Shown here: piece by piece, positions 44,577 through 52,437 of the stretch
Layout: the number at the start of each line of letters is the position of its first letter
How positions within the stretch are numbered: the stretch's first letter is position 1
NCBI GenBank assembly: GCA_014802045.1
Contig: JAAVDA010000014.1
Location: 1-64,000 of the forward strand
Length of the DNA stretch: 64,000 nt
Reading direction: 5' to 3'
Source: Bacteroides sp.
GTDB lineage: Bacteria; Bacteroidota; Bacteroidia; Bacteroidales; Muribaculaceae
Notes under the pieces: generated by a model
What the model was told of the DNA's origin: nothing
What the model saw: only the letters and a program-made list of their open reading frames with translations
Databases searched by the model: none
Made by a program: the position numbers and the translations under genes

Positions 44577-45890
44577 ATGAATAAGATTAGATTCAATCTC
44601 CAATACCCCAATAAAGAACAGTCGCTAATCATGGCGATTGTTCGAGGTGGCGGAAAACAGATAAAGAAATCAACTGGAATCTCAGTACCAACGAGTGTAT
44701 GGGATAAATCAACACAGCGATGCAATGAAAATACAGAAGGAACTGTAAAGTTTAAGAGAGGATTGAAGAAAATTAACAAGCAACTTAATGAGATTAGCAA
44801 CCGTTGGTCTCAGATTGGTAACTTTTGGCTTTCTGGCTCAATATCGCTCTCCGACTTAGACCTAAATCCTATTTTCGATAATGCTGTGAAATCGGCTAAG
44901 AAGGAGGTAGAGGACGAGGAAGCCCGAACTAATCGTACACCCCTTCGATATTTCCAGGACTATATCAACGGAATGACCTCGATTGTCAATCGTGCTACTG
45001 GTCGCTGTATCAGTACACGCACCCAAGGACATCATATCGTGGTATTAAATAGAATGAAGGCTTTTATAGCAGAAACGAGGCTGTCTGATTCCTTTGAACT
45101 ATTCGATTCCACTTTTGAACGAAGATTTACAGCATGGGCTAATAGTAAGGGCTATGCTTACAACACCATCGTTGCGACATTCTCAATCTTGAAGGTGTGG
45201 TTGAACCATGCGAAGAAAGATGGCTTGATCGTAGGAGAAGATTATCATATACTTCCCAGTAAAGGCAGTGATTCCGATAATATCGCACTTTCAAGCGATG
45301 AGATAGAGGCTATATACAAATTAGATATACCCTGTCTAATTGCAAATAATCAAATCGACGCGAAATCCTCAATAGAGACTACGAGAGACCTATTCATAAT
45401 AGGATGTTGGACTGGTCTTAGAAGGGCAGACCTCAATCGTATCAACGAAGCTGTGTTTGATTTTGATAGTAACACACTGACGATTCAGACGCAGAAGACA
45501 GATAGTCGTGTTACCATACCTCTCCACCCATTTGTAAGACAACTCTATAAAAAGTATAATGGCAATTTCCCTCGCCTCATTGATAAAGGAAAAGCTAACG
45601 CTCAGCTTCGAGAATTGGGTCGTTTGGCAGGGATTGACACTCTAACACTTCGCTCAACAGTTAAGGGAGGGAAGACAGTAACCGAAAGATTGTTGAAATA
45701 TCAACGCATCGGTTTCCATACTGGTCGCAGGTCGTTTGCCACCAATCTTTATAAGATGGGTGCACCAGCGATAAGCATAATGCAAATGACAGGACACACT
45801 ACAGAGGCGAATTTTCTCAAATACATTAAGGTAAGTAAGGAAGAACACGCTGCCATGATGCAGAAATTCTTTAATAAGACAGCGGTATGA
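44577..45890 (+). CDS. int: Tyrosine integrase
   Basis: A 437-residue integrase of the Bacteroidota CTn/phage type. The N-terminal arm-binding domain (about 1-100, 'GGGKQIKKSTGISVPTSVWD') is followed by a SAM-like core-binding domain (about 115-220) and the catalytic domain (about 240-430). Catalytic residues visible are Arg in 'WTGLRRADL', Lys in 'QTQKTDSRVTI', HxxR in 'HTGRRSFATNLYKMG', His in 'TGHTTEANFLKYIK' and the nucleophilic Tyr in that last segment. It should recombine the 16-bp guaA core. The stop overlaps the next start by ATGA. Confidence 0.95.
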   Translation: MNKIRFNLQYPNKEQSLIMAIVRGGGKQIKKSTGISVPTSVWDKSTQRCNENTEGTVKFKRGLKKINKQLNEISNRWSQIGNFWLSGSISLSDLDLNPIFDNAVKSAKKEVEDEEARTNRTPLRYFQDYINGMTSIVNRATGRCISTRTQGHHIVVLNRMKAFIAETRLSDSFELFDSTFERRFTAWANSKGYAYNTIVATFSILKVWLNHAKKDGLIVGEDYHILPSKGSDSDNIALSSDEIEAIYKLDIPCLIANNQIDAKSSIETTRDLFIIGCWTGLRRADLNRINEAVFDFDSNTLTIQTQKTDSRVTIPLHPFVRQLYKKYNGNFPRLIDKGKANAQLRELGRLAGIDTLTLRSTVKGGKTVTERLLKYQRIGFHTGRRSFATNLYKMGAPAISIMQMTGHTTEANFLKYIKVSKEEHAAMMQKFFNKTAV

Positions 45891-46756
45891 AAAAGCACGA
45901 ACATAAATTTCAGTTTACGGCTATGCCCGTGAACTTGACCGCTTGTCTGGATAATAATTGTAGGAGTATGCTCTTCACGCTCCTACAATTATCCTCCTAC
46001 TTCGAGAATCGGAGTAAGGCTGAGAATAAAGTGTGGGACGGATGGTTCTTTCGTTCTAATACCGACCTCCAAGCGGAGACCCGTCTTAGTGAGAATTTAG
46101 TTAGAGCCACAATCAGCACACTCTACCGAATTGGCATCGTCGATGTTAAGTTAGATGGGAAATCAAGAAATCAAACTCCCAATAGGTTTAAGGTCAATGA
46201 GGCTGCAATGCTCCAATGGGAAAAGTATAGCATTGAGGATTGTATTAAGAATCCCGACTATGCCATCATTACCGACCAGTATAGAGCAACTGGATGGAAG
46301 CCATCTTATCTTGACAAATCAGCTAAGGCAACCTCTCAATCACAACAGTCTTTCCCCGAAATTGAGGACAATATAGATAATGCAGCAAATGAAGAGAATA
46401 CAGTTAATATACTCTCTGCAGGGGCGCATGAACGAATTTCAACCAAGCCGAGGGAGTTCCACTCACCAGCAATGGCTGAATACAAGAAAGAGGAGGATGC
46501 CATAATGGGACGGTTGCAAAAGGTTACATCATGGCTTGATTTTGACAAGATAACCAGGGATGTTGACAAAATACTTATTAACCCACCAAGCGAGAAAGCA
46601 AAGGAATGCACATACCAACGCTTACAAGCCTTGACAGCCTCTAAGATTCCATACTTCACTAAGAAGTACCAGTCAGAACCCGATAACCCAATCGGAATGC
46701 GTTTTTTCAAGTGGCTGGATGATGTTTGGGGAAAGCTCCATGGTGACGCTACATGA
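45887..46756 (+). CDS. wHTH protein, replication-initiator-like
   Basis: A 289-residue protein with a winged-helix-like N-terminal half ('MLFTLLQLSSYFENRSKAENKVWDGWFFRSNTDLQAETRLSENLVRATISTLYRIGIVDVKLDG' read in shorter parts: 'RSNTDLQAETRLSENLVRAT' is the helix-turn-helix). A disordered middle (about 140-190) and a C-terminal helical part end the protein. This is the arrangement of DnaD-like or RepA-like helper proteins on Bacteroidota elements. It is coupled to the integrase (ATGA) and is the last gene before the right att site. Confidence 0.7.
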   Translation: MKKHEHKFQFTAMPVNLTACLDNNCRSMLFTLLQLSSYFENRSKAENKVWDGWFFRSNTDLQAETRLSENLVRATISTLYRIGIVDVKLDGKSRNQTPNRFKVNEAAMLQWEKYSIEDCIKNPDYAIITDQYRATGWKPSYLDKSAKATSQSQQSFPEIEDNIDNAANEENTVNILSAGAHERISTKPREFHSPAMAEYKKEEDAIMGRLQKVTSWLDFDKITRDVDKILINPPSEKAKECTYQRLQALTASKIPYFTKKYQSEPDNPIGMRFFKWLDDVWGKLHGDAT

Positions 46757-46947
46757 CATCGGGGTCATTTTCTCTCATCGGGGATGAATAGCGGGGACGA
46801 TTCTCTCAAAACTGGCAAAAGAGACAATCCACGGAAAACTCAGCGAGTTATCCGTGGATTGCTTCTAAGTATTTGGTATCAATCCATGTGGATTGTTCTA
46901 ATGAGGTGTAATCGGCTATAGTTCAGAGGGGTCTGAATGAGCCTTTA
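46757..46947. repeat. Right-end recombination repeats
   Basis: ATCGGGG occurs at 46758-46764 and 46777-46783, matching the left end. A 10-bp inverted repeat AATCCACGGA (46826-46835) / TCCGTGGATT (46851-46860) has inner ACTC/GAGT. A third relative, CAATCCA-TG-TGGATTG, lies near 46880-46898. These look like integrase arm or accessory sites between the integrase operon and the attachment core. No gene. Confidence 0.5.
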
Positions 46948-46963
46948 TTATTCCCACTCGATT
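46948..46963. repeat. attR core inside guaA
   Basis: The same 16 bases as 33949-33964, here encoding the last residues (IEWE) and stop of GuaA. Confidence 0.85.
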
Positions 46964-48471
46964 GTGGCCGGTGGTTTGGAGGAGATGTCGTAGGTGACGC
47001 GGTTTACTCCGCGCACTTTGTTGATAATCTTGTTGGACACTTCGGCCAGGAATTCATAGGGGAGGTGAGCCCAGTCGGCTGTCATGGCATCGGTTGAGGT
47101 GACAGCGCGGAGTGCAACGGCGCGCTCGTAGGTGCGTTCGTCGCCCATCACTCCGACGCTCTGCACCGGGAGAAGGATTACGCCGGCCTGCCACACTTTG
47201 TCGTAGAGGCCATGGTCGCGGAGACCCTGGATGAAGATGTCGTCGGCTTCCTGAAGGATGGCTACTTTCTCGGGAGTGATGTCGCCGAGGATGCGCACTG
47301 CCAGACCCGGACCCGGGAAGGGGTGGCGGGTGATGAGGTGTTCGGGCATGCCGAGCTCGCGGCCCACTGCGCGGACTTCGTCTTTGAAGAGCAGCCGGAG
47401 AGGCTCGCAGAGGCGGAGGTTCATTTTTTCGGGGAGACCACCCACGTTGTGGTGGCTCTTGATGGTGGTGCCGGTGATGGAGAGTGATTCGATGCAGTCG
47501 GGGTAGATGGTTCCCTGCCCGAGCCATTTCACGTCGGTGAGTTTGTGGGCTTCTTCGTCGAACACGTCGATGAATCCTTTGCCGATAATCTTGCGCTTGC
47601 GTTCGGGCTCGGTGACTCCGGCGAGCTCACTGAAGAATTTTTTGGAGGCATCGACGCCGATCACGTTGAGGCCGAGGCCTTCGTAGTCGCGCATTACGTT
47701 GGCAAACTCATTCTTGCGCAGCATGCCGTGGTCAACGAAGATGCAGGTGAGATTGCTGCCGATGGCTTTGTTGAGGAGCACGGCTGCCACAGAGGAGTCT
47801 ACACCTCCGCTCAGACCGAGCACCACTTTGTCGTTGCCGAGCTGTTGTTTGAGCTCGCGCACTGTTGATTCGATGAACGATGCGGCGCTCCAGTCGCGAC
47901 GGGAGCCGCAGATGCCTTCGACGAAGTTCTGAAGGAGCTGCAGTCCGCATTCGGAGTGATAGACCTCAGGGTGGAACTGCACGCCCCAGACATTTTCGCC
48001 GTTGATGCGATAGGCGGCCACAGGGACCTGGTCTGTTGAGGCTATGATGCCGAAGCCTTCAGGGAGCGAGGTGATGGTGTCGCCGTGGCTCATCCACACC
48101 TGGCTGCCGGGGGCTATGCCGTGGAGCAGAGGGTCGGACTCGTTGACAACGGAGAGGCGTGCGCGGCCGTATTCGCGTGAATCGGCGGGTTCGACTGTGC
48201 CTCCGTTGACGTAGGCCATGAACTGGGCTCCGTAGCAGATGCCCAGAATGGGATAACGTCCGCGGATGCGGGAGAGGTCGGCTTTGAATGCCTTCTCATC
48301 GTAGACGGAGAAGGGGGAGCCGGAGAGAATCACGCCGATTACCGAGGGGTCGTCGTCGGGAAACTTGTTGTAGGGGACTATCTCGCAGTAGGTGTTGAGC
48401 TCGCGGACGCGGCGGCCTATGAGCTGCGTGGTCTGCGAACCGAAGTCGAGGATAATGATTTTCTCCTGCAT
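46948..48471 (-). CDS. guaA: GMP synthase
   Basis: A 507-residue two-domain enzyme. The class-I glutamine amidotransferase (about 1-195) has the nucleophile in 'GICYGAQ' and the His-Glu of '[10 protein letters not shown]'. The ATP pyrophosphatase has [10 protein letters not shown], and the dimerisation domain ends in 'PPATIEWE'. It converts XMP to GMP with ATP and glutamine. The last 16 bases are the crossover site of the adjoining element, which keeps the coding sequence intact. It follows the antiporter gene by 59 bases on the same strand. Confidence 0.98.
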   Translation of the reverse strand: MQEKIIILDFGSQTTQLIGRRVRELNTYCEIVPYNKFPDDDPSVIGVILSGSPFSVYDEKAFKADLSRIRGRYPILGICYGAQFMAYVNGGTVEPADSREYGRARLSVVNESDPLLHGIAPGSQVWMSHGDTITSLPEGFGIIASTDQVPVAAYRINGENVWGVQFHPEVYHSECGLQLLQNFVEGICGSRRDWSAASFIESTVRELKQQLGNDKVVLGLSGGVDSSVAAVLLNKAIGSNLTCIFVDHGMLRKNEFANVMRDYEGLGLNVIGVDASKKFFSELAGVTEPERKRKIIGKGFIDVFDEEAHKLTDVKWLGQGTIYPDCIESLSITGTTIKSHHNVGGLPEKMNLRLCEPLRLLFKDEVRAVGRELGMPEHLITRHPFPGPGLAVRILGDITPEKVAILQEADDIFIQGLRDHGLYDKVWQAGVILLPVQSVGVMGDERTYERAVALRAVTSTDAMTADWAHLPYEFLAEVSNKIINKVRGVNRVTYDISSKPPATIEWE

Positions 48472-48530
48472 AGAGTAAGGGGGATTAGTTGATAATGGTC
48501 TCTTTTATGCGAGGTGAGAGGGTGGGGAGA

Positions 48531-50789
48531 TTATTTGAGTTCGGAGAGGGTGTTTGGATTGCCTACCATCCAAAGCACATCGTGGGGATAGAATATGGTG
48601 TGGGGGCCGGGAGTGATAAATTCGCCGTCGCGGTCTATGCTGACAAGGAGAGCCTTGTAGCGCTTGCCGAGCTGGATGTCGGTGATGCTTCTGCCGGCAA
48701 TGGGTGAGGTGTCTGAGAGCTGGATGGTGGTGAGCTTGAAGTCGGCCGGACGCAGGCTCTCTGAGGTGTGGTCGGAATTGGCTTCTACCACGGGGAGGAG
48801 GGCTTGAATCTCTTCGTCGGTGGCAATGACGCCGAGCACATCGCCGGGGAATATCCGGGTGTCGCCCGAGGGAACGGGGATGAGCTCTCCTCCTCTCTGA
48901 ATCGAGGCTATGCTCACACCGTATTTCTCGCGCAATCCGGAGTCTTGCAGGCGTTCGCCCACGAAGGGGCAGTCGTAGCCCACAGTCATGTAGGCTTGGT
49001 GGAGATTGGCCACAATGTTGTTTTTGCGCCCGCTGCGCCGGAGTTCGCGTTCGTTGAGATTGTCGAGGAAGCGGTTTTCGATTCGGTGCATGCGCTTCTG
49101 CACTCTTTTTGAGAATCCGAAAATCAGCACGAAAAATATAATCAGGCCGAAAAACACACCCACCCATGCGGAGTAGATGGCCGAAAGGATATAGATGACC
49201 ATCACGAGGGCTATGAGGAGGCGGAATATGGTCATGACAATCAGGGGCACGTCGAATCGGGCGTTGGCGTTGATGAGGCGCTGGCGCTCGGTGCGCTTGG
49301 ATGCGGGTGAGGATAGGGCGAGCAGGAAGGGGGCCATGGCAAAGAGGGTGACTATGGCGCAGATGAAGCGTCCCCACGAGGGGCTGAACGATATGAGCCA
49401 TGGCAGGAGCCAGCCGCGGGCCACGAGAGAGATGGTGATGAGCACGACGGTGTAGAGGAGGATGCGCCAGAGGTAGCGGCGGAGCACAGACTTCCAGAGG
49501 CGTCCGGTCTCGCTCTCGCATGTGGCCTTATTGCTGTAGCGGTCTATGAGGAAATGGAGCCGGGCGGGGAGAATGCGTTCGATTCCTCTATAGACGGGGT
49601 CGGCCATGCGGATGAAGTAGGGGGTGGTGAAGGTTGTGAGCACCGACACTGCCACTACAATAGGATATATGGTGGGGTCGAGCACTCCGAGGCTCATGCC
49701 GAGGGTGGCGATGATGAATGCGAACTCACCGATCTGTGTGAGCGAGAAGCCGGCTTCGATGGCCACCTTGAGGGTCTGGCCGGTGACGAGCATGCCGAAT
49801 GTGCCGAAAATAATCATGCCGACTATCACCACGCCGGAGAGGATGAGGATGGGGGTGAGATAGTTGACAATCACAGTTGGATTGACCATCATGCCTACCG
49901 AGATGAAGAAGACTGAGCCGAAGAGGTCTTTGACCGGGGAGACAACCTTTTCGATCCGTTCGGCAAAGCTGGTGCCGGCAAGGATGGAGCCCATGACGAA
50001 TGCTCCGAGAGCGAGAGAGAAGCCGCAGTAGACCGAGAACACCGCCATGCCGAGGCAGAGGCCCATAGAGACGATGAGCAGGGTCTCGCTGTTGAGAAAC
50101 CGGCGGGTGGAATTGAGGAATGTGGGGAGCACGAATACTCCGATGGCAAACCACATCACGAGGAAAAACACGAGCTTGGTGATGCTGAACAGCATCTCGC
50201 CTCCCTGCAGGCTGTTGTTGATGGCGATGGACGAGAGAATCACCATCATGAGCACTGCGAAGAGGTCTTCGACAATGAGCACTGCAAACACGAGCGAGGC
50301 AAATTTCTTGTGCTGGATGCCGAGATCGGAGAATGCTTTGATGATGATGGTGGTAGACGACATGGAGAGCATGCCGCCGAGGAAGAGGCTGTTGATATTG
50401 GAAAACCCGAGCACATGGCCTATGGCAAAGCCCGCACACATCATGCCGCTGACAATGATCAGTGCGGTGACAACAGCCGAGCCGCCTGCATTTACGAGCT
50501 TCTTGAAGCTGAATTCCAGACCGAGGGAGAAGAGGAGCACCACGATGCCTATCTGGGCCCAGAATTCGATATTGCTTTCGGTTGTGACGGAGGGGATGTA
50601 TTCGAAATTGGGGCTGGCAAGGAATCCGGCCACAATGTAGCCGAGCACCACGGGCTGTTTGAGCCATTTGAAGAGGAGGGTGGTGACGGCTCCGAGTATG
50701 AGAATGAAGGCGAGGTCGGAGATAAGGCCTTCGATGTTGAGTTCGGCCGCGGTTTCGGCCGCTGCGGCAGTAGCGGAGGCGAGTATCAT
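48531..50789 (-). CDS. CPA2/Kef-type cation:proton antiporter with TrkA_C
   Basis: A 752-residue protein. An N-terminal Na+/H+ exchanger domain of about 12-13 helices (about 20-390) includes 'GYIVAGFLASPNFEYIP' and 'GALTLLF'-like starts, 'SMSSTTIIIKAFSDLGIQ' and 'ALGAFVMGSILAGTSFAERIE'. A second membrane stretch (about 440-560) and a cytoplasmic end (about 590-752) carry two TrkA_C-like regulatory lobes ('PFVGERLQDSGLREKYGVSIASI', 'PIAGRSITDIQLGKRYKALLV'). No TrkA_N nucleotide-binding domain is present, so it differs from KefB/C. The transported ion, probably K+ or Na+, is not determined. Its start overlaps the MgtC gene stop by ATGA. Confidence 0.88.
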   Translation of the reverse strand: MILASATAAAAETAAELNIEGLISDLAFILILGAVTTLLFKWLKQPVVLGYIVAGFLASPNFEYIPSVTTESNIEFWAQIGIVVLLFSLGLEFSFKKLVNAGGSAVVTALIIVSGMMCAGFAIGHVLGFSNINSLFLGGMLSMSSTTIIIKAFSDLGIQHKKFASLVFAVLIVEDLFAVLMMVILSSIAINNSLQGGEMLFSITKLVFFLVMWFAIGVFVLPTFLNSTRRFLNSETLLIVSMGLCLGMAVFSVYCGFSLALGAFVMGSILAGTSFAERIEKVVSPVKDLFGSVFFISVGMMVNPTVIVNYLTPILILSGVVIVGMIIFGTFGMLVTGQTLKVAIEAGFSLTQIGEFAFIIATLGMSLGVLDPTIYPIVVAVSVLTTFTTPYFIRMADPVYRGIERILPARLHFLIDRYSNKATCESETGRLWKSVLRRYLWRILLYTVVLITISLVARGWLLPWLISFSPSWGRFICAIVTLFAMAPFLLALSSPASKRTERQRLINANARFDVPLIVMTIFRLLIALVMVIYILSAIYSAWVGVFFGLIIFFVLIFGFSKRVQKRMHRIENRFLDNLNERELRRSGRKNNIVANLHQAYMTVGYDCPFVGERLQDSGLREKYGVSIASIQRGGELIPVPSGDTRIFPGDVLGVIATDEEIQALLPVVEANSDHTSESLRPADFKLTTIQLSDTSPIAGRSITDIQLGKRYKALLVSIDRDGEFITPGPHTIFYPHDVLWMVGNPNTLSELK

Positions 50790-51502
50790 ATGGACACTTG
50801 GTTGGCGAGTGATATTGATTGTGTCTTGCGGATGGCTGCGAGGCTTTCAAACACCTTTACGATATCGGTGGTGTTTTTGGTGAGCACCACGAGATTGAGC
50901 CGGGTGAGGGGAGCTTCGTAGTCGTATTCAACGAAGACATTGATGAGGTTTATGTGGAATCGGGCGAGGGTGGAGCGATAGGCGTCGATGTCGGTGAGGA
51001 TTCCTTCGGTGCGGATGCGGATGATGCGGGTTTCCCACCCAACGTGGATGCGGTGTTCGAGCTGCTCAAGGAGCACGAGAATCACGAGGATGAGACCTGT
51101 GGCCACGATGGAGACGGCATACATGCCCACTCCCACTGCCATGCCTATGGTGGCCACCATCCATATTCCGGCCGCGGTGGTGAGACCGCGCACAGATCCT
51201 TTCATCTGGATTATGGCGCCGGCGCCGAGGAAGCCTATGCCGGTGATGACTTGGGCGGCTATACGGCCTGGGTCGCCATTCTTGAGGCCGAGATATTCCT
51301 GTGGCACATAAATTGAAAGCAGCATCGCGAGCGTGGCTCCCATAGAGATGAGGGCGAAGGTGCGGATGCCTGCAATCTGGCCCTTGCGCTTACGCTCCAT
51401 CCCCACGCAACACCCCAGGAGCAGGCTCAGACAGAGCTTGAACACTGCGCCGAGGGTGTTGACTTCGTTGGATGTGATGGCCGTAAGAAAGTGGTCTGTC
51501 AT
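50786..51502 (-). CDS. MgtC/SapB-family membrane protein
   Basis: A 238-residue protein. Four N-terminal helices (about 12-150) include the family block 'GMERKRKGQIAGIRTFALISMGATL' and 'GRIAAQVITGIGFLGAGAII'. A cytoplasmic ACT-like domain (about 155-238, 'IRIRTEGILTDIDAYRS') ends the protein. MgtC proteins are linked to low-magnesium adaptation and to control of membrane energetics; the exact role is unresolved. It is the middle gene of three joined by ATGA overlaps, suggesting one ion-homeostasis operon. Confidence 0.88.
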   Translation of the reverse strand: MTDHFLTAITSNEVNTLGAVFKLCLSLLLGCCVGMERKRKGQIAGIRTFALISMGATLAMLLSIYVPQEYLGLKNGDPGRIAAQVITGIGFLGAGAIIQMKGSVRGLTTAAGIWMVATIGMAVGVGMYAVSIVATGLILVILVLLEQLEHRIHVGWETRIIRIRTEGILTDIDAYRSTLARFHINLINVFVEYDYEAPLTRLNLVVLTKNTTDIVKVFESLAAIRKTQSISLANQVSI

Positions 51503-52410
51503 TTACGGAGGGTGAAGTGGCGTGATGTGAGACGATAATTGTCGGCGAAGAGCTCTACGGTGTAGTCGCCGGGGGTGAGAGTGGTGTTGACATCCCAGTA
51601 GATGGTCACTCCTGAGATTTCGTCGCCGGAATATTCGATGGTCTTTTTGGCTGTGCAGGCCACATTGCCTCCTTCGAATGCGAATGTGCCGGCATCGCCG
51701 AGCAGAGCTCCCTCGGGGTTGATGATGCGCAGATAGATTGTCTTGCTGCCCACGGGGGTGGAGTTGTTTTGCGGTATGGTGAATGTGACCATGAGCTGCA
51801 CGGCTTTGGTGACATTCTTTTCGGTCTTTCCGTTTTTGCGGAGAGGGGTGAGGGAAACTCCGGTGACATTGAGCTTTTCGGCGAGGGTCATGCGCTCGCT
51901 GAGTGTCTCGTTTTTGCGCGACACCTCCTGCACTCGGCTCGAAAGAGCCTGATTCTGGTTGCGGATTTCGGCGTTTTCGGTCTTGAGTTCGGCATTTTCC
52001 TTGCCGAGCGAATCGACCTGGGCAATGTAGTGGCGCAGGAGTCCGCGGAGTGTTGTGATCTGGCTCTGGAGCTCAGAGATGCGCTTCTGGCTCTTCACTT
52101 TCTCGGAGTTGAGTTCCTGAAGCAGCTGCTCCACCTTGGTTTTTGCGGCGGTGTATTTGGCCAGAAGTGTGTCGCCTCCCATCTGCATGGCCTGATTTTC
52201 ATATTGTGCGAACTGGGAGTTGATGGCTTCATACTCGTTGGCGAGCTGAAGCTGGTCGTTGGTGAGTTGCAGCTGCTCGTTCTCGGCGCGTGCGGCGTTC
52301 ACCTCGCTTTTAAGCGAGGTGAGCTGAAACACGCTGAAAATAACTGCGAGTATGAGCAGTGCCACAAGGCCGACCGCTACATAAAGGAGTTTTGAACGAT
52401 TCTTTTCCAT
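51499..52410 (-). CDS. One-helix coiled-coil protein with C-terminal beta domain
   Basis: A 303-residue protein with a short cytoplasmic start, one membrane helix (about 8-28) and a long coiled coil (about 30-185, heptads of Leu/Gln/Glu such as 'LKSEVNAARAENEQLQLTNDQL' in parts). A beta-rich periplasmic domain follows (about 195-303, 'SLTPLRKNGKTEKNVTKAVQLMVTFTIPQN' in parts, ending 'LFADNYRLTSRHFTLRK'). Such proteins are widespread in Bacteroidota without a proven role; some are annotated as chromosome-segregation-like from the coiled coil only. Coupled to the MgtC gene by a four-base overlap; 27 bases after secA. Confidence 0.75.
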   Translation of the reverse strand: MEKNRSKLLYVAVGLVALLILAVIFSVFQLTSLKSEVNAARAENEQLQLTNDQLQLANEYEAINSQFAQYENQAMQMGGDTLLAKYTAAKTKVEQLLQELNSEKVKSQKRISELQSQITTLRGLLRHYIAQVDSLGKENAELKTENAEIRNQNQALSSRVQEVSRKNETLSERMTLAEKLNVTGVSLTPLRKNGKTEKNVTKAVQLMVTFTIPQNNSTPVGSKTIYLRIINPEGALLGDAGTFAFEGGNVACTAKKTIEYSGDEISGVTIYWDVNTTLTPGDYTVELFADNYRLTSRHFTLRK

Positions 52411-52437
52411 AGTGGTTGGGAAGTGGTGGATGAATGA

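Larger units (their letters stand above)
33949..46963. mobile_element. 13-kb integrative element in the 3' end of guaA
   Basis: The block is bounded by a perfect 16-bp direct repeat, TTATTCCCACTCGATT (33949-33964 and 46948-46963). The right copy is the last codons and stop of guaA. The left copy is a stranded fragment in non-coding DNA. The element carries a tyrosine integrase near the guaA end, a serine recombinase, an XRE regulator, a wHTH replication-like protein and cargo in AT-richer DNA unlike the flanks. ATCGGGG heptamers occur twice near each end. There is no relaxase, coupling protein or conjugation gene, so transfer would need a helper. guaA 3' ends are a known island target; the remade C-terminus keeps GuaA whole. 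Confidence 0.85.

Noticed and set aside
46948..46963. tRNA gene as the integration site
   Set aside because: No tRNA structure lies at either end; the duplicated bases are the guaA 3' coding end.
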